NCBI RefSeq assembly: GCF_003999975.1
Contig: NZ_RJAC01000001.1
Coordinates: 558,001-622,000 of the forward strand
From: Actinoplanes solisilvae
GTDB taxonomy: Bacteria > Actinomycetota > Actinomycetes > Mycobacteriales > Micromonosporaceae
Direction: 5' to 3'
DNA length: 64,000 nt
Shown here: positions 1-7,840 of the stretch, one piece after another
How positions within the stretch are numbered: the stretch's first letter is position 1
Layout of the letters: every line of letters starts with the position of its first letter
Translations under genes and position numbers: made by a program
The notes under the pieces: model-generated
The model's input: only the letters and a program-made list of their open reading frames with translations
What the model was told of the DNA's origin: nothing
The model's database searches: none

Positions 1-113
1 TCCGCGTCATCAACGCCGCCACCGGCGAACTCCTCCGCGAACTCACCATCGACCCCCGCCGCGACTACCAGCCCACCGGCCGACCACCCGGACCCACCCC
101 AAAAGCAAAATAG
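1..113 (+). CDS. C-terminal end of a DDE-type transposase (IS481-like), cut by window start
   Basis: Only the last 36 residues are present, read in the frame starting at base 3 and ending with TAG at 111-113. The tail contains INAATGELLRELTIDP followed by a Pro/Gly-rich end, which resembles the C-termini of actinobacterial IS481/IS3-type DDE transposases or integrases from memory. The catalytic core lies outside the window, so activity cannot be judged. It sits next to an initiator tRNA gene, a plausible insertion neighbourhood, but no inverted terminal repeat can be recognised here. It could instead be another protein with a similar tail. Confidence 0.5.
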   Translation, partial: RVINAATGELLRELTIDPRRDYQPTGRPPGPTPKAK

Positions 114-115
114 CC

Positions 116-138
116 CGAACCTACAAAACGTAGGTTCG
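116..138. terminator. Short hairpin after the transposase fragment
   Basis: Perfect 9-bp inverted repeat CGAACCTAC / GTAGGTTCG with a 5-base AAAAC loop, 2 bases after the transposase stop codon. There is no long T run, so it is a weak terminator or part of an element end. Confidence 0.45.
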
Positions 139-169
139 AGCTATGCCGATGTCCTGAGACATCACATTG

Positions 170-243
170 TAGCGGGGACAGGATTTGAACCTGCGACCTC
201 TGGGTTATGAGCCCAGCGAGCTACCGAGCTGCTCCACCCCGCG
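170..243 (-). tRNA. Initiator tRNA-fMet (CAT anticodon)
   Basis: The reverse strand folds as a complete cloverleaf: acceptor arm CGCGGGG pairing with CCCCGC, anticodon loop CTCATAA, and T arm with GGTTCAAATCC. Two features mark the initiator rather than the elongator tRNA-Met: position 1 (C) cannot pair with position 72 (T), and the anticodon stem has three consecutive G-C pairs (GGG/CCC) beside the loop. The 3' CCA is not encoded. It lies alone between the transposase remnant and a convergent terminator. Confidence 0.95.
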
Positions 244-284
244 TCGCCTTGTAAAGACTAGCGCAGACCGCCTGCTAGCTGCAA

Positions 285-322
285 AACGGGGTCCGGTGAC
301 ACGCGAGTCACCGGACCCCGTT
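285..322 (-). terminator. Rho-independent terminator of the UPF0182 gene
   Basis: Perfect 16-bp stem (AACGGGGTCCGGTGAC and its complement) with a 6-base loop. On the minus strand it is followed by TTTT. It lies 4 bases beyond the stop codon of the UPF0182 gene. Confidence 0.85.
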
Positions 323-325
323 CGC

Positions 326-3310
326 TCAGCCGCTCGGTGTCGGCGACGGGTTGGCCGGGGCGGAGGGTGTTGCCGAGGCGCCCGGTGTGGGCGCGGCTCC
401 CCCCGCCGCGTTCTGGGCGTTCTGGAAGTTGTCCATGGCCGTTTCCAGGGCCTTGAGCGCCTCGCCGTACTTGGCGAAGTCACCGGACTGCTGCGCCGCC
501 TTGACGTTGGCGATCGCCGTGTCCAGCGCCGTCGCCGCCTGGGCCAGCTCACCCGTCAGGGCCGGTGGTGGCGCGTTGTTGTTGCCCGGGTTGTTGGTGC
601 CGCTGTTGCTGCCCGGGTTGTTGGTGCCGGTCTGGGCGGCCTTGCCCTGCTGGACCAACTGTTCGAGGCCCTGCTTCAGGTTGTCGGCCAGCACCACGTA
701 CGTGCCGCCGTCGCCGTAGGACATCAGGACCTTCTGCAGCAGCGGCGCCGCGTTCTCCTGGTTGCCGGTCTTCACGTAGACCGGTTCGACGTAGAGCACG
801 CCACCCTCGACCGGCAGGGAGATCAGGTTGCCGTAGAGGACCTGCGACTGCGTGTTGTTGGAGAGCAGGGTGAGCTGCTGTCTCACCCCCGCGTTGTTGG
901 TCATCTTCTGATGGACCTGGATGGGTCCGGGGATGACCGTCTGGTCCGGTAGTTCGAGGACCTCCAGCACCGGTTTGTTGTCCACGTATGACCCGGAGAT
1001 CAACGCGGCCAGGTTTTCCCGGTTGGCCGGCGTCACACCGGCCGTGAGCTGGAATCTGGTCTGTTCCTGCTCGGGCAGCTGGACGTTGAGATAGAACGGC
1101 GGCTGCTTCTGGTTGCTCGACGGCGCGTCCGGCGCGTTCGGGACCTGCCAGAAGTCTTGCCCCGAGAAGAACGCCTGCGGGTCGGTCACGTGGAACCGGG
1201 TGAGCAGGTTCCGCTGGACCTTGAACAGGTCCTGCGGGTAGCGGAAGTGCGCGGCGAGCGCGGCCGGGGTCTCCGACTTCGGGATGATCAGGTCACCGCC
1301 GAAGGCCTTGTTCCAAGCCTTGAGCACCGGGTCGTTCTCGTCGAACTCGTAGAGCTTGACGGTGCCGTCGTACGCGTCGACCGTCGCCTTCACCGAGTTG
1401 CGCATGTAGCTGACGTCGTCGCGGGCCAGAGCGAACTGCCCCTGGCCGGTGAGCTCGTCCTGCGTCTCGGTGGCCAGGTTGATCTTCTGGGCGTACGGGT
1501 AGGTCGCCGACGTGGTGTAGCCGTCGAGGATCCACGTGATGCGGCCGTTGACGACCGCCGGGTAGGGGTCGCCGTCGATGGTCAGGAACGGCGCGACCTT
1601 GGCCACCCGCTCGCGCGGCTCACGGACGTACATGAGTCGCGAGTCTTTGTTGACCGCGTCGGAGAGCAGGAAGTTGCTCTCGGTGTTCTTGATCGCGAAG
1701 ACGAGCCGCCGGAAGAACGACCCGATCTGGACACCACCCTCGCCGCTGTAGGTGTAGAGCTCCTCGGCGTTGTTGTTCTCTTCCTGCGGGCGGTCGAACT
1801 CGACCTTGCGGTCGTCGCTCTCCTGGCCGACGATCGCGTACTCGGTGGACTGCTCGCCGAAGTAGATGCGCGGCTGGTCGACCTTGATCTCTTCGGTCGG
1901 CGCGGAACAGCCCGGCGGGCGGTCGTCACCGAGGAAGCCCGACACGAAGTAGGGCAGGCCGCCGCAGACCACTTGGTTGGCGGGCGCGGCCACCAGGCCG
2001 TACCCGTGGGTGTAGACGGTGTGGCGGTTGAGCCAGTTGCGCTGCTGCGGCGTCAGCTTGTCGTCGTTGATCTCCCGCGCGCCGACCACGTAGTCGGCGG
2101 TCTTCTGGTTGATCGTGTAGCGGTCGACGTCGAGCTTCTTGCCGAAGTCGTAGAAGCCACGGGACTGCTGCGACTGCGTGAAGGCCTGCGAGACGAGCTG
2201 CGGGTCGACCAGGCGCGCGTTCTGGGCGCTGGTGTCGGCGGCCAGCCCGCTCGGAGGCACGACGTTGGTCGCCCGGTAGGGGGCCACCTGGGTGCCGTCG
2301 AGCCCGAAGGCCGCTCTTGTCGCGTCGATGGAGCGCTGGATGTAGGGCGCTTCCTTCTCGCTCAGGCTGGGCTTGACCGAGAAGTTCTGCACGGCCAGCG
2401 GGTAGATGCCGCCGATCGCCACGGCCGAGATCGCCAACAGGGCCAGCGAGACACCGGGCCATACCAGATTGCGCATGCCCGCGTTGGAGAACACGATGAT
2501 CGCGATCGCCACGACGATCGAGATGTACGCGAGGATCTCCTTGGCCGGCAGCAACGCGTTGACGTCGGTATAGCCGGCGCCGTAGAGCCCGGGCGACACG
2601 TGCTGCTCGAGCAGCAGGGCGCGGCGGTCGAGCACGTAGGCCACGGCCTTGAGCAGCACGAAGAGCGCGACCAGCGAGGTCAGGTGGGCCCGAGCGGCGG
2701 TGGTCATGCGGTCGCCGACGCCCTGCAGACGCACGCCGCCGAAGATGTAGTGCACGGCGAGCGCGCCGAGCACCGAGAGCACGACCGCGGTGAAGGCGAC
2801 GCCCAGCACGTAACGCAGGATCGGGTAGTCGAAGATGTAGAAGCCGATGTCCACGTTGTGTTCGGGGTCACGGACTCCGAAGCTGCCGCCGTTGCGGAAC
2901 AGCATCCAGTCTTTCCACCGGCCCTGGGCCGACAGCCCGGCGAAGAAGCCGATGACCACGGTGAGCACGGCGATCCAGGTGCCCAGCCGCGGCGCGAGGA
3001 TCATGCGGTAGCGCTCGAGCGTCGCCTGTTCGGCCGAGTGTGGCCGCAGCAGCGGGCGCAGACGGTAGGCGAGATAGAGGTTGCCGGCCACGATCAGGGC
3101 GACGCCGAGGCCGATGACGAGGAACAGAAGAAGACGGGTGAGCAGTACACCGGAGAAGACGTTGGTGAAGTCGACCTCGTTGAACCAGAGGTAATCGGTG
3201 TACGCGTCGATGCCCCACCCGAGCAGAGTGAAAAGAAGGAAGACCCCGACCAGGACGCCGACGGTGACGCGACCGCGCCGGCTCATCCTCGGTAGAGGGC
3301 TGTTACGCAT
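326..3310 (-). CDS. UPF0182 family large membrane protein
   Basis: A 994-residue protein with seven hydrophobic segments in the first ~350 residues, then a very large extracytoplasmic region and a low-complexity Asn/Gly and Pro/Ser/Thr-rich tail. Length and architecture match the actinobacterial UPF0182 family (Rv3193c type), whose molecular role is not established. I chose ATG at 3310 (MRNSPLPRMSRRGR). An in-frame GTG at 3328 would add six residues, but it has no ribosome binding site, whereas GGAG lies 12 bases before the ATG. It is followed by its own terminator, and the next gene upstream on the same strand is the PDZ protease. Confidence 0.93.
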   Translation of the reverse strand: MRNSPLPRMSRRGRVTVGVLVGVFLLFTLLGWGIDAYTDYLWFNEVDFTNVFSGVLLTRLLLFLVIGLGVALIVAGNLYLAYRLRPLLRPHSAEQATLERYRMILAPRLGTWIAVLTVVIGFFAGLSAQGRWKDWMLFRNGGSFGVRDPEHNVDIGFYIFDYPILRYVLGVAFTAVVLSVLGALAVHYIFGGVRLQGVGDRMTTAARAHLTSLVALFVLLKAVAYVLDRRALLLEQHVSPGLYGAGYTDVNALLPAKEILAYISIVVAIAIIVFSNAGMRNLVWPGVSLALLAISAVAIGGIYPLAVQNFSVKPSLSEKEAPYIQRSIDATRAAFGLDGTQVAPYRATNVVPPSGLAADTSAQNARLVDPQLVSQAFTQSQQSRGFYDFGKKLDVDRYTINQKTADYVVGAREINDDKLTPQQRNWLNRHTVYTHGYGLVAAPANQVVCGGLPYFVSGFLGDDRPPGCSAPTEEIKVDQPRIYFGEQSTEYAIVGQESDDRKVEFDRPQEENNNAEELYTYSGEGGVQIGSFFRRLVFAIKNTESNFLLSDAVNKDSRLMYVREPRERVAKVAPFLTIDGDPYPAVVNGRITWILDGYTTSATYPYAQKINLATETQDELTGQGQFALARDDVSYMRNSVKATVDAYDGTVKLYEFDENDPVLKAWNKAFGGDLIIPKSETPAALAAHFRYPQDLFKVQRNLLTRFHVTDPQAFFSGQDFWQVPNAPDAPSSNQKQPPFYLNVQLPEQEQTRFQLTAGVTPANRENLAALISGSYVDNKPVLEVLELPDQTVIPGPIQVHQKMTNNAGVRQQLTLLSNNTQSQVLYGNLISLPVEGGVLYVEPVYVKTGNQENAAPLLQKVLMSYGDGGTYVVLADNLKQGLEQLVQQGKAAQTGTNNPGSNSGTNNPGNNNAPPPALTGELAQAATALDTAIANVKAAQQSGDFAKYGEALKALETAMDNFQNAQNAAGGAAPTPGASATPSAPANPSPTPSG

Positions 3311-3365
3311 AACCAACGGAGGCTCCACATTTCAGTCGGGCCGGTGTCTCACAGTACGACATCTG

Positions 3366-4391
3366 TCACTCAGCCGAGCACGGCTTGGGTGTGCCACCCC
3401 CGGTGAAGGTCTTGAGCGCGGTCAACGCGTCGTCCACGGTGGCCACCTCGGCCATCGGGAGTCCGTCGACGGAGTTACGCAGCGCTTCGGCACAGTTGCC
3501 TTGAGGCACCAGGAAGAGTTGGGCGCCGGCCTTCTTGGCGCCGACGAGCTTCTGCGGGATGCCACCGATCGGCCCGACGTTGCCGTTGTTGTCGATCGTG
3601 CCCGTACCCGCAATGATCTTGCCGCCGGTGAGGTCCTCCGGCTCGAGCTTGTCCATGATTCCGAGGGTGAACATCAGACCCGCGCTCGGTCCGCCGATCT
3701 TGTCGAGATCGATCTCGACCTTGAAGGGCGCGTTCTGCTTGGTCTCGATCTCGATGCCCAGGCGCGGCGTCTTGTCCTCGCCGGCCTTGGTCGTGACCTT
3801 GGCGGTGGCGGGCTTGCCGGCCCGCGTATAGGAAAGGGTGAAGGTGGTGCCGGCGGGCTTGGCCCGGAGCAGCTCGGTCAGCTTGGCCGGACCGGTGATC
3901 TTCGTGCCGTCGAGGGCGGTGACCACGTCGCCCTTCTGCAGCACGCCGGAGACGGCGCCGCCCGCGGTCACCGCCTTGACGACGGTGAGCACCGGATAGC
4001 CCAGTTTGGTCAGGGCGACCGTGACCGCGCTGTTCTGCGACTCGGTCCATTCTTCGGCGTTGCGCTGTTCGACCTGCTTCTCGGTGCGATCGGGCGGATA
4101 GATCAGCTCGCGCGGCACGACCGCGTCGGACGAGTTGAACCAGCCACTGATCGCCCACACCAACTCGACCTGCGACTGCACGTTCACGGTGGTCAGCCGC
4201 AGCTGACCGGTCGACGTCGTCGTCTTCGCGTCCTTGACCTGGATCACCTCGGTGCCGTTGTCCGAACCGAGCGTGTTCACCGTCGGGCCGGGCTTCAACA
4301 CGACATAGGGCAGGGGTGCGGCCATCACACCGACGGCCAGAAGGGCGGTGATCAGGGCGCCGAGGATAACGGTGACACCACGACGTCTCAT
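3366..4391 (-). CDS. Secreted/membrane-anchored PDZ domain protease, Lon-like S16 catalytic domain
   Basis: A 341-residue protein of the YlbL/Rv3194c type. An N-terminal hydrophobic anchor (about residues 5-25) is followed by a PDZ domain around residues 125-195 (GGAVSGVLQKGDVVTALDG) and a C-terminal Lon-type (S16) protease domain. The catalytic serine sits in GGPSAGLMF and the lysine in the GAKKAGAQ stretch, so the Ser-Lys dyad is intact. The family acts at the outer face of the membrane. Start is ATG 4391 (MRRRGVTVILGAL). The open frame runs much further upstream, but that part is antisense to the divergent gene and is rejected. Confidence 0.93.
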   Translation of the reverse strand: MRRRGVTVILGALITALLAVGVMAAPLPYVVLKPGPTVNTLGSDNGTEVIQVKDAKTTTSTGQLRLTTVNVQSQVELVWAISGWFNSSDAVVPRELIYPPDRTEKQVEQRNAEEWTESQNSAVTVALTKLGYPVLTVVKAVTAGGAVSGVLQKGDVVTALDGTKITGPAKLTELLRAKPAGTTFTLSYTRAGKPATAKVTTKAGEDKTPRLGIEIETKQNAPFKVEIDLDKIGGPSAGLMFTLGIMDKLEPEDLTGGKIIAGTGTIDNNGNVGPIGGIPQKLVGAKKAGAQLFLVPQGNCAEALRNSVDGLPMAEVATVDDALTALKTFTGGGTPKPCSAE

Positions 4392-4481
4392 GCGCGTGAG
4401 ACTAGCGCCCCTGCCTGAGTTCTCTCTGAGCTGACACCGCCCTCGGTCCGGAGCGGCCGTTTCGCGCGTACGGTTGTCTAC

Positions 4482-5732
4482 GTGCCTGATATCCCGTTCG
4501 GCTTCTCCCTGCCGGGCGCCCAGCCGCCCGACCCCTCCGACCCGCAGCAGATGCAGCAGTTCATGGCGCAGCTGCAGCAGATGTTCGCCGGCCCCGGCAG
4601 CGGCCCCGTGAACTGGGACCTGGCCCGGCAGGTCGCCGCCAGCCAGCTCTCGGCCGCCGGTGACCCCGCGGTGAACATGTTCGAGCGTCACCAGGTGGAA
4701 GAGTCGCTGCGGCTCGCCGACCTGTGGCTCGATCCCGCCTCGGCCCTGCCCAGTGGCATCCGCACGGCCGCCGCCTGGAACCGCAACGAGTGGATCTACA
4801 ACACCCTCGACGTGTGGAAGAAGCTGTGCGACCCGATCGCGGGCCGCATGGTCGGCGCGATGGGCGACCTCGTCCCCGACGAGGCGAAGGCCCAGCTCGG
4901 CCCCATGCAGTCGATGGTCGCGACCCTCGGCGGCGCGCTCTTCGGCGGTCAGCTCGGCCAGGCGTTGGGCCAGCTCGCGGCCGAGGTGCTCTCGGCCGGC
5001 GACATCGGCCTCCCGCTCGGCCCGACCGGCACCGCCGCGCTCGTCCCGGCCAACATCAAGGCGTACGGCGACGGTCTCGAGATCCCGGAAGACCAGGTTC
5101 GCCTCTACGTGGCGCTCCGCGAGGCCGCCCACCAGCGCCTCTTCGGCCACGTGCCGTGGCTGCGCGCCCACGTGCTCAACGCCGTCGAGACGTACGCCAA
5201 CGGCATCACCGTGAACCGCGAGGCCATCGAGGAAGCGATGAGCCGCGTCGACCCGACCGACCCTGAGTCGATGCAGGCGATGGCGCTCGAGGGCATCTTC
5301 ACGCCGGAAGACACCCCGCAGCAGAAGGCCAGCCTGGCCCGCCTCGAGACGGCGCTCGCGCTGATCGAGGGCTGGGTCGGTCACGTCGTCGACAACGCCG
5401 CCGGTGATCGGCTGCCGTCGGTGGTCCAGCTCGGCGAGGCCTTCCGCCGCCGTCGTGCCGCGGGCGGTCCGGCCGAGCAGACGTTCGCCGCGCTCGTCGG
5501 TCTCGAGCTGCGCCCCCGCCGCCTGCGCGAGGCGGGCGCGCTGTGGTCGGCCGTCCTCGAGCAGCGCGGCGTTCAGGGCCGCGACGCCCTGTGGGGGCAC
5601 CCCGACCTGCTGCCGACCGACGAAGACTTCGCCAACCCGCAGGTCTTCGCCCAGGGCAGCGCCGATTGGGACATCAGCGAGCTCGACAACCTCGGCAAAG
5701 AGGACGACAAGGGCGACGAGAGCGACAAGTAA
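4482..5732 (+). CDS. Zinc-dependent metalloprotease-like protein (DUF2342 / Zincin_2 family)
   Basis: A 416-residue protein matching the actinobacterial 'putative hydrolase' family (Rv3195 type), sometimes called F420-biosynthesis associated. The Gln/Met-rich N-terminus, the LREAAHQRLF segment (E-x-x-H, not a canonical HExxH) and the conserved LELRPRRLREA and GHPDLLP motifs are visible. The true substrate is unknown. Start is GTG 4482, seven bases after a TACGGT -10-like box at 4469-4474, so the transcript is probably leaderless. It is divergent from the PDZ protease gene and ends at a bidirectional terminator. Confidence 0.88.
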   Translation: MPDIPFGFSLPGAQPPDPSDPQQMQQFMAQLQQMFAGPGSGPVNWDLARQVAASQLSAAGDPAVNMFERHQVEESLRLADLWLDPASALPSGIRTAAAWNRNEWIYNTLDVWKKLCDPIAGRMVGAMGDLVPDEAKAQLGPMQSMVATLGGALFGGQLGQALGQLAAEVLSAGDIGLPLGPTGTAALVPANIKAYGDGLEIPEDQVRLYVALREAAHQRLFGHVPWLRAHVLNAVETYANGITVNREAIEEAMSRVDPTDPESMQAMALEGIFTPEDTPQQKASLARLETALALIEGWVGHVVDNAAGDRLPSVVQLGEAFRRRRAAGGPAEQTFAALVGLELRPRRLREAGALWSAVLEQRGVQGRDALWGHPDLLPTDEDFANPQVFAQGSADWDISELDNLGKEDDKGDESDK

Positions 5733-5738
5733 GCCCGA

Positions 5739-5770
5739 GGCCGGCTCCTCCCGCACGGGAGGGGCCGGCC
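5739..5770. terminator. Bidirectional terminator between convergent genes
   Basis: Near-perfect 15-bp inverted repeat GGCCGGCTCCTCCCG / CGGGAGGGGCCGGCC (one G-T pair), between the stop codons of the DUF2342 gene and the convergent hypothetical gene. Confidence 0.8.
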
Positions 5771-5772
5771 GT

Positions 5773-6369
5773 CTATCCGCCGAGCAACGCTCGCGTGTTC
5801 TCCCAGCCCTCCAGCGCCGGGTCGAGGCTGGCCAGCTCGGCCGCCCCCCGCAAACGACGCCATTCGGGCGTGGAGGACACGTCGCCCGGGCTGGGCGCGG
5901 TGCGGCGAAGAAGCTGCGCCGTCGCCGTCTCAAGATCGTGGTCGGTGAGCCAGGACGGAGCGGGCAGGCTCGTGGCCAGCCCGAACAGCCCGTTGCCGGG
6001 CCCGCCGGACGAAACGGCCACAGCCTTCGACTCGAGCGGCGCCAGCAGCTTGCCCAGGATCATGCCCGGGACGTCGGCGGCGTCGGCGGCGATGACGGCC
6101 GCCTGGTCGAACCCATCGGCGGCGGCCGCCTTCAGGACGGGCAGGTAGGTCGCGGTGGGCACCTCGTAGACGCGCATGCCGGGCCAGGCGATCTCCTCGG
6201 CCAGCTCGCGATCCTCCGGTGTCGCCGCGACAGCGCCCTCAGCCTGCGCCAACCGCGCCAGCAGGTCGACCACGTCTTCGGCGAGCGCCGCCCGCCAGGC
6301 CGCCAGGTCGACCCCGGGCGGACTCCACACCACCGGCACCAGCAGCGCCGCAACCACCCGTCGAACCAC
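5773..6369 (-). CDS. Conserved hypothetical protein
   Basis: A 198-residue, Ala-rich protein I cannot place in a family. It has no signal peptide beyond a short hydrophobic N-terminus (VVAALLVPVVW), which may be the first strand of a globular fold, and no obvious catalytic motif. It is co-directional with, and 29 bases downstream of, the YgjP-like metallopeptidase gene, so the two probably form a small operon. Base composition and codon use match the neighbours. Confidence 0.75.
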   Translation of the reverse strand: MVRRVVAALLVPVVWSPPGVDLAAWRAALAEDVVDLLARLAQAEGAVAATPEDRELAEEIAWPGMRVYEVPTATYLPVLKAAAADGFDQAAVIAADAADVPGMILGKLLAPLESKAVAVSSGGPGNGLFGLATSLPAPSWLTDHDLETATAQLLRRTAPSPGDVSSTPEWRRLRGAAELASLDPALEGWENTRALLGG

Positions 6370-6398
6370 TCGCCAACCCTAGCCGGGCGGGCGGGGCG

Positions 6399-6932
6399 TC
6401 AGTCGTCGGCCAGCACGAGACCCGTGGCGGCGGAGATGCCCTCCAGGTAGCCGCGGGCGCGTTCCGCCTTGGGGTAGCGGTTGACCAGCTCCCAGAAGTC
6501 GGGGCTGTGGCTGGGTACGACCAGATGTGACAACTCGTGGAGCAGCACGTAGTCGATCACCCAGTCCGGCATCTCCTGGATGCGGTGGGAGATGCGGATC
6601 GTGCCGTCGTCGGGGGTGCAGGAGCCCCAGCGGCCGTTCTGGTTGGTCACCCAGCGCACACTGGCCGGCCGGACCTCGTCGGCGTGATCGGCGAGGTAGC
6701 GCACGGTCAGCCGGCGGGCGCGGGTCAGCAGCTCGTCGTCGGTGCGCTGGATGCGTTCCTCGCGCGCGGCCAGGCGCGCCAGCATCCGCTCGACCCACTC
6801 GGTCTCTTCGGCGCGGGAGAACCGGTCGGGGATGAGCACGACCACGCGCTCACCGTCACGGTAGGCGGACACTGTGCGACGACGACGCTGGCTGCGCCGC
6901 ACTTCCACGACAGGCTTGCGCGTGCGGGCCAT
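6399..6932 (-). CDS. YgjP/DUF45-type metallopeptidase (M48-like, WLM/SprT-like fold)
   Basis: A 177-residue protein with an intact zincin motif HELSH followed by the downstream HSPDFW element, the hallmark of the YgjP-like (DUF45) family. WGSC (in the GRWGSC segment) precedes it, as in relatives. It is predicted cytosolic and zinc-dependent, with unknown substrate. Start ATG 6932 (MARTRKP) follows a Cys-free basic N-terminus. It is the first gene of a probable two-gene unit with the hypothetical protein downstream. Confidence 0.88.
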   Translation of the reverse strand: MARTRKPVVEVRRSQRRRRTVSAYRDGERVVVLIPDRFSRAEETEWVERMLARLAAREERIQRTDDELLTRARRLTVRYLADHADEVRPASVRWVTNQNGRWGSCTPDDGTIRISHRIQEMPDWVIDYVLLHELSHLVVPSHSPDFWELVNRYPKAERARGYLEGISAATGLVLADD

Positions 6933-7404
6933 TACCGGCTCGCGCAGCCCAGGTTCGGGTTCACGTTGAGACGCTAATCCGTGAGACCCATGTCACCGCA
7001 AGAGTACGCCCGATGACACGCGCCGGATATGTGCCGTTTCTCCGTGTAATACCGAAAAAATTTTCCACGGCTGCAACATCGATGGCCGTTCGTCAACCTA
7101 ACTCATGACGAGATCCTGTCAACATCACGCCCAACGTCCCCTTTCCGCCCGTTTGAAGGCTCCGCACGGCGTGTTGCGGCACAACATCCCAAAAAGGGCG
7201 ATTCGGACGGGCACACTCACGACGTCGGTGACACCCGCCGACGCCGCGCTGACATGGAACAGGTCTGACCTGGGTAGTGGTCGCCTTCGAAGGGTGGCCA
7301 CATCCACGTGGTCCCGGAGCGGTCCAGCGCCGAACACAGGTCGCGGCCTGCCACCGCGAGCAGGCACAGGGCCGACCCGGCCGACAACATGACGAGGAGG
7401 AACC
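6933..7404. other. 472-bp non-coding region upstream of the zinc-ribbon gene
   Basis: No convincing gene. It contains an AT-rich patch (accgaaaaaattttcc near 7050) and an imperfect dyad with TGTTG and CAACA arms around 7170-7185. Reading frames here have low third-position GC and no ribosome binding site. It probably holds divergent promoters for the YgjP-like gene and the DUF5679 gene, but I cannot define either box with confidence. Confidence 0.5.
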
Positions 7405-7566
7405 GTGGCCGACAACACGTACAACGGCTACTGCGTGAAGTGCAAGGAGAAGCGCGACTTCCAGGGCACTGTCGAGGTCTCGAAGACCGGCATGAACATG
7501 GCCAAGGGCAAGTGCCCGGTCTGCGGGACGACGGTGAACCGCATTCTGGGCAAGGCCAAGGTCTGA
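7405..7566 (+). CDS. Small four-cysteine zinc-ribbon protein (DUF5679 type)
   Basis: A 53-residue protein starting with GTG (VADNTYNGYCVKCKEKRDF) preceded by a strong GAGGAGG four bases away. Two CxxC pairs (residues 10/13 and 37/40) form a predicted zinc ribbon. The rest is Lys-rich, ending GKAKV. This matches the short actinobacterial DUF5679 family, whose function is not known to me. It is monocistronic, closed by the 7638-7664 terminator. Confidence 0.88.
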   Translation: MADNTYNGYCVKCKEKRDFQGTVEVSKTGMNMAKGKCPVCGTTVNRILGKAKV

Positions 7567-7637
7567 CCCACGAACGGCCCCGCGGACCAGCCCCACTAGG
7601 CCAGCTCCACCGGTCCGCGGTCCGGCCGTTCACCCAC

Positions 7638-7664
7638 CCGGGGAGGGCACGTCGCCCTCCCCGG
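7638..7664. terminator. Terminator after the DUF5679 gene
   Basis: Perfect 11-bp stem CCGGGGAGGGC / GCCCTCCCCGG with a 5-base loop (ACGTC), about 70 bases after the stop codon. It is followed by a short T run (ACTTTCC). Confidence 0.75.
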
Positions 7665-7717
7665 TACTTTCCACCCGCACCGCATATCCCGTACGCGCGT
7701 GGCACGTTGAGTGAGGT

Positions 7718-7800
7718 TGTGGACAACTCTCCACGCCTGTGGATAACTCACTGAAGGCTGTGGACAACGCGTGTCACGGGTTCTTCGGGCCTGTGGACAA
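7718..7800 (+). repeat. Array of four DnaA-box-like nonamers
   Basis: TGTGGACAA at 7718, TGTGGATAA at 7738, TGTGGACAA at 7759 and TGTGGACAA at 7792, all on the same strand. The complement TTGTCCACA is the high-GC actinobacterial DnaA box as known from Streptomyces oriC. Start-to-start spacings of 20, 21 and 33 bases are close to whole helical turns. The array lies between a terminator and the ThiF-like gene, so it may be a DnaA titration or regulatory site. It is not obviously an origin, since no dnaA/dnaN is nearby. Confidence 0.6.
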
Positions 7801-7840
7801 CCGATCCTCTCCGCATCCTCGCGATGACATCCTGTGACGC

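Noticed and set aside
1157..3295. A 712-codon frame opposite the UPF0182 gene
   Set aside because: Antisense to a clear gene; the high GC leaves a long frame open by chance. The translated sequence is low-complexity, rich in Arg, Val and Gly.
5060..5160. A canonical HExxH zinc site in the DUF2342 protein
   Set aside because: The segment reads LREAAHQRLF; only E-x-x-H is present, so a standard zincin motif is not claimed.
4392..5933. An N-terminal extension of the PDZ protease frame to 5933
   Set aside because: The extension runs antisense to the DUF2342 gene; the real start is ATG 4391, giving a proper hydrophobic anchor.
7105..7392. A 95-codon frame in the 6933-7404 gap
   Set aside because: No ribosome binding site, no codon bias and no recognisable features; considered non-coding.
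7718..7800. Chromosomal replication origin
   Set aside because: Only four DnaA-like boxes, with no AT-rich unwinding region and no dnaA, dnaN or gyrB close by; a regulatory or titration role is more likely.
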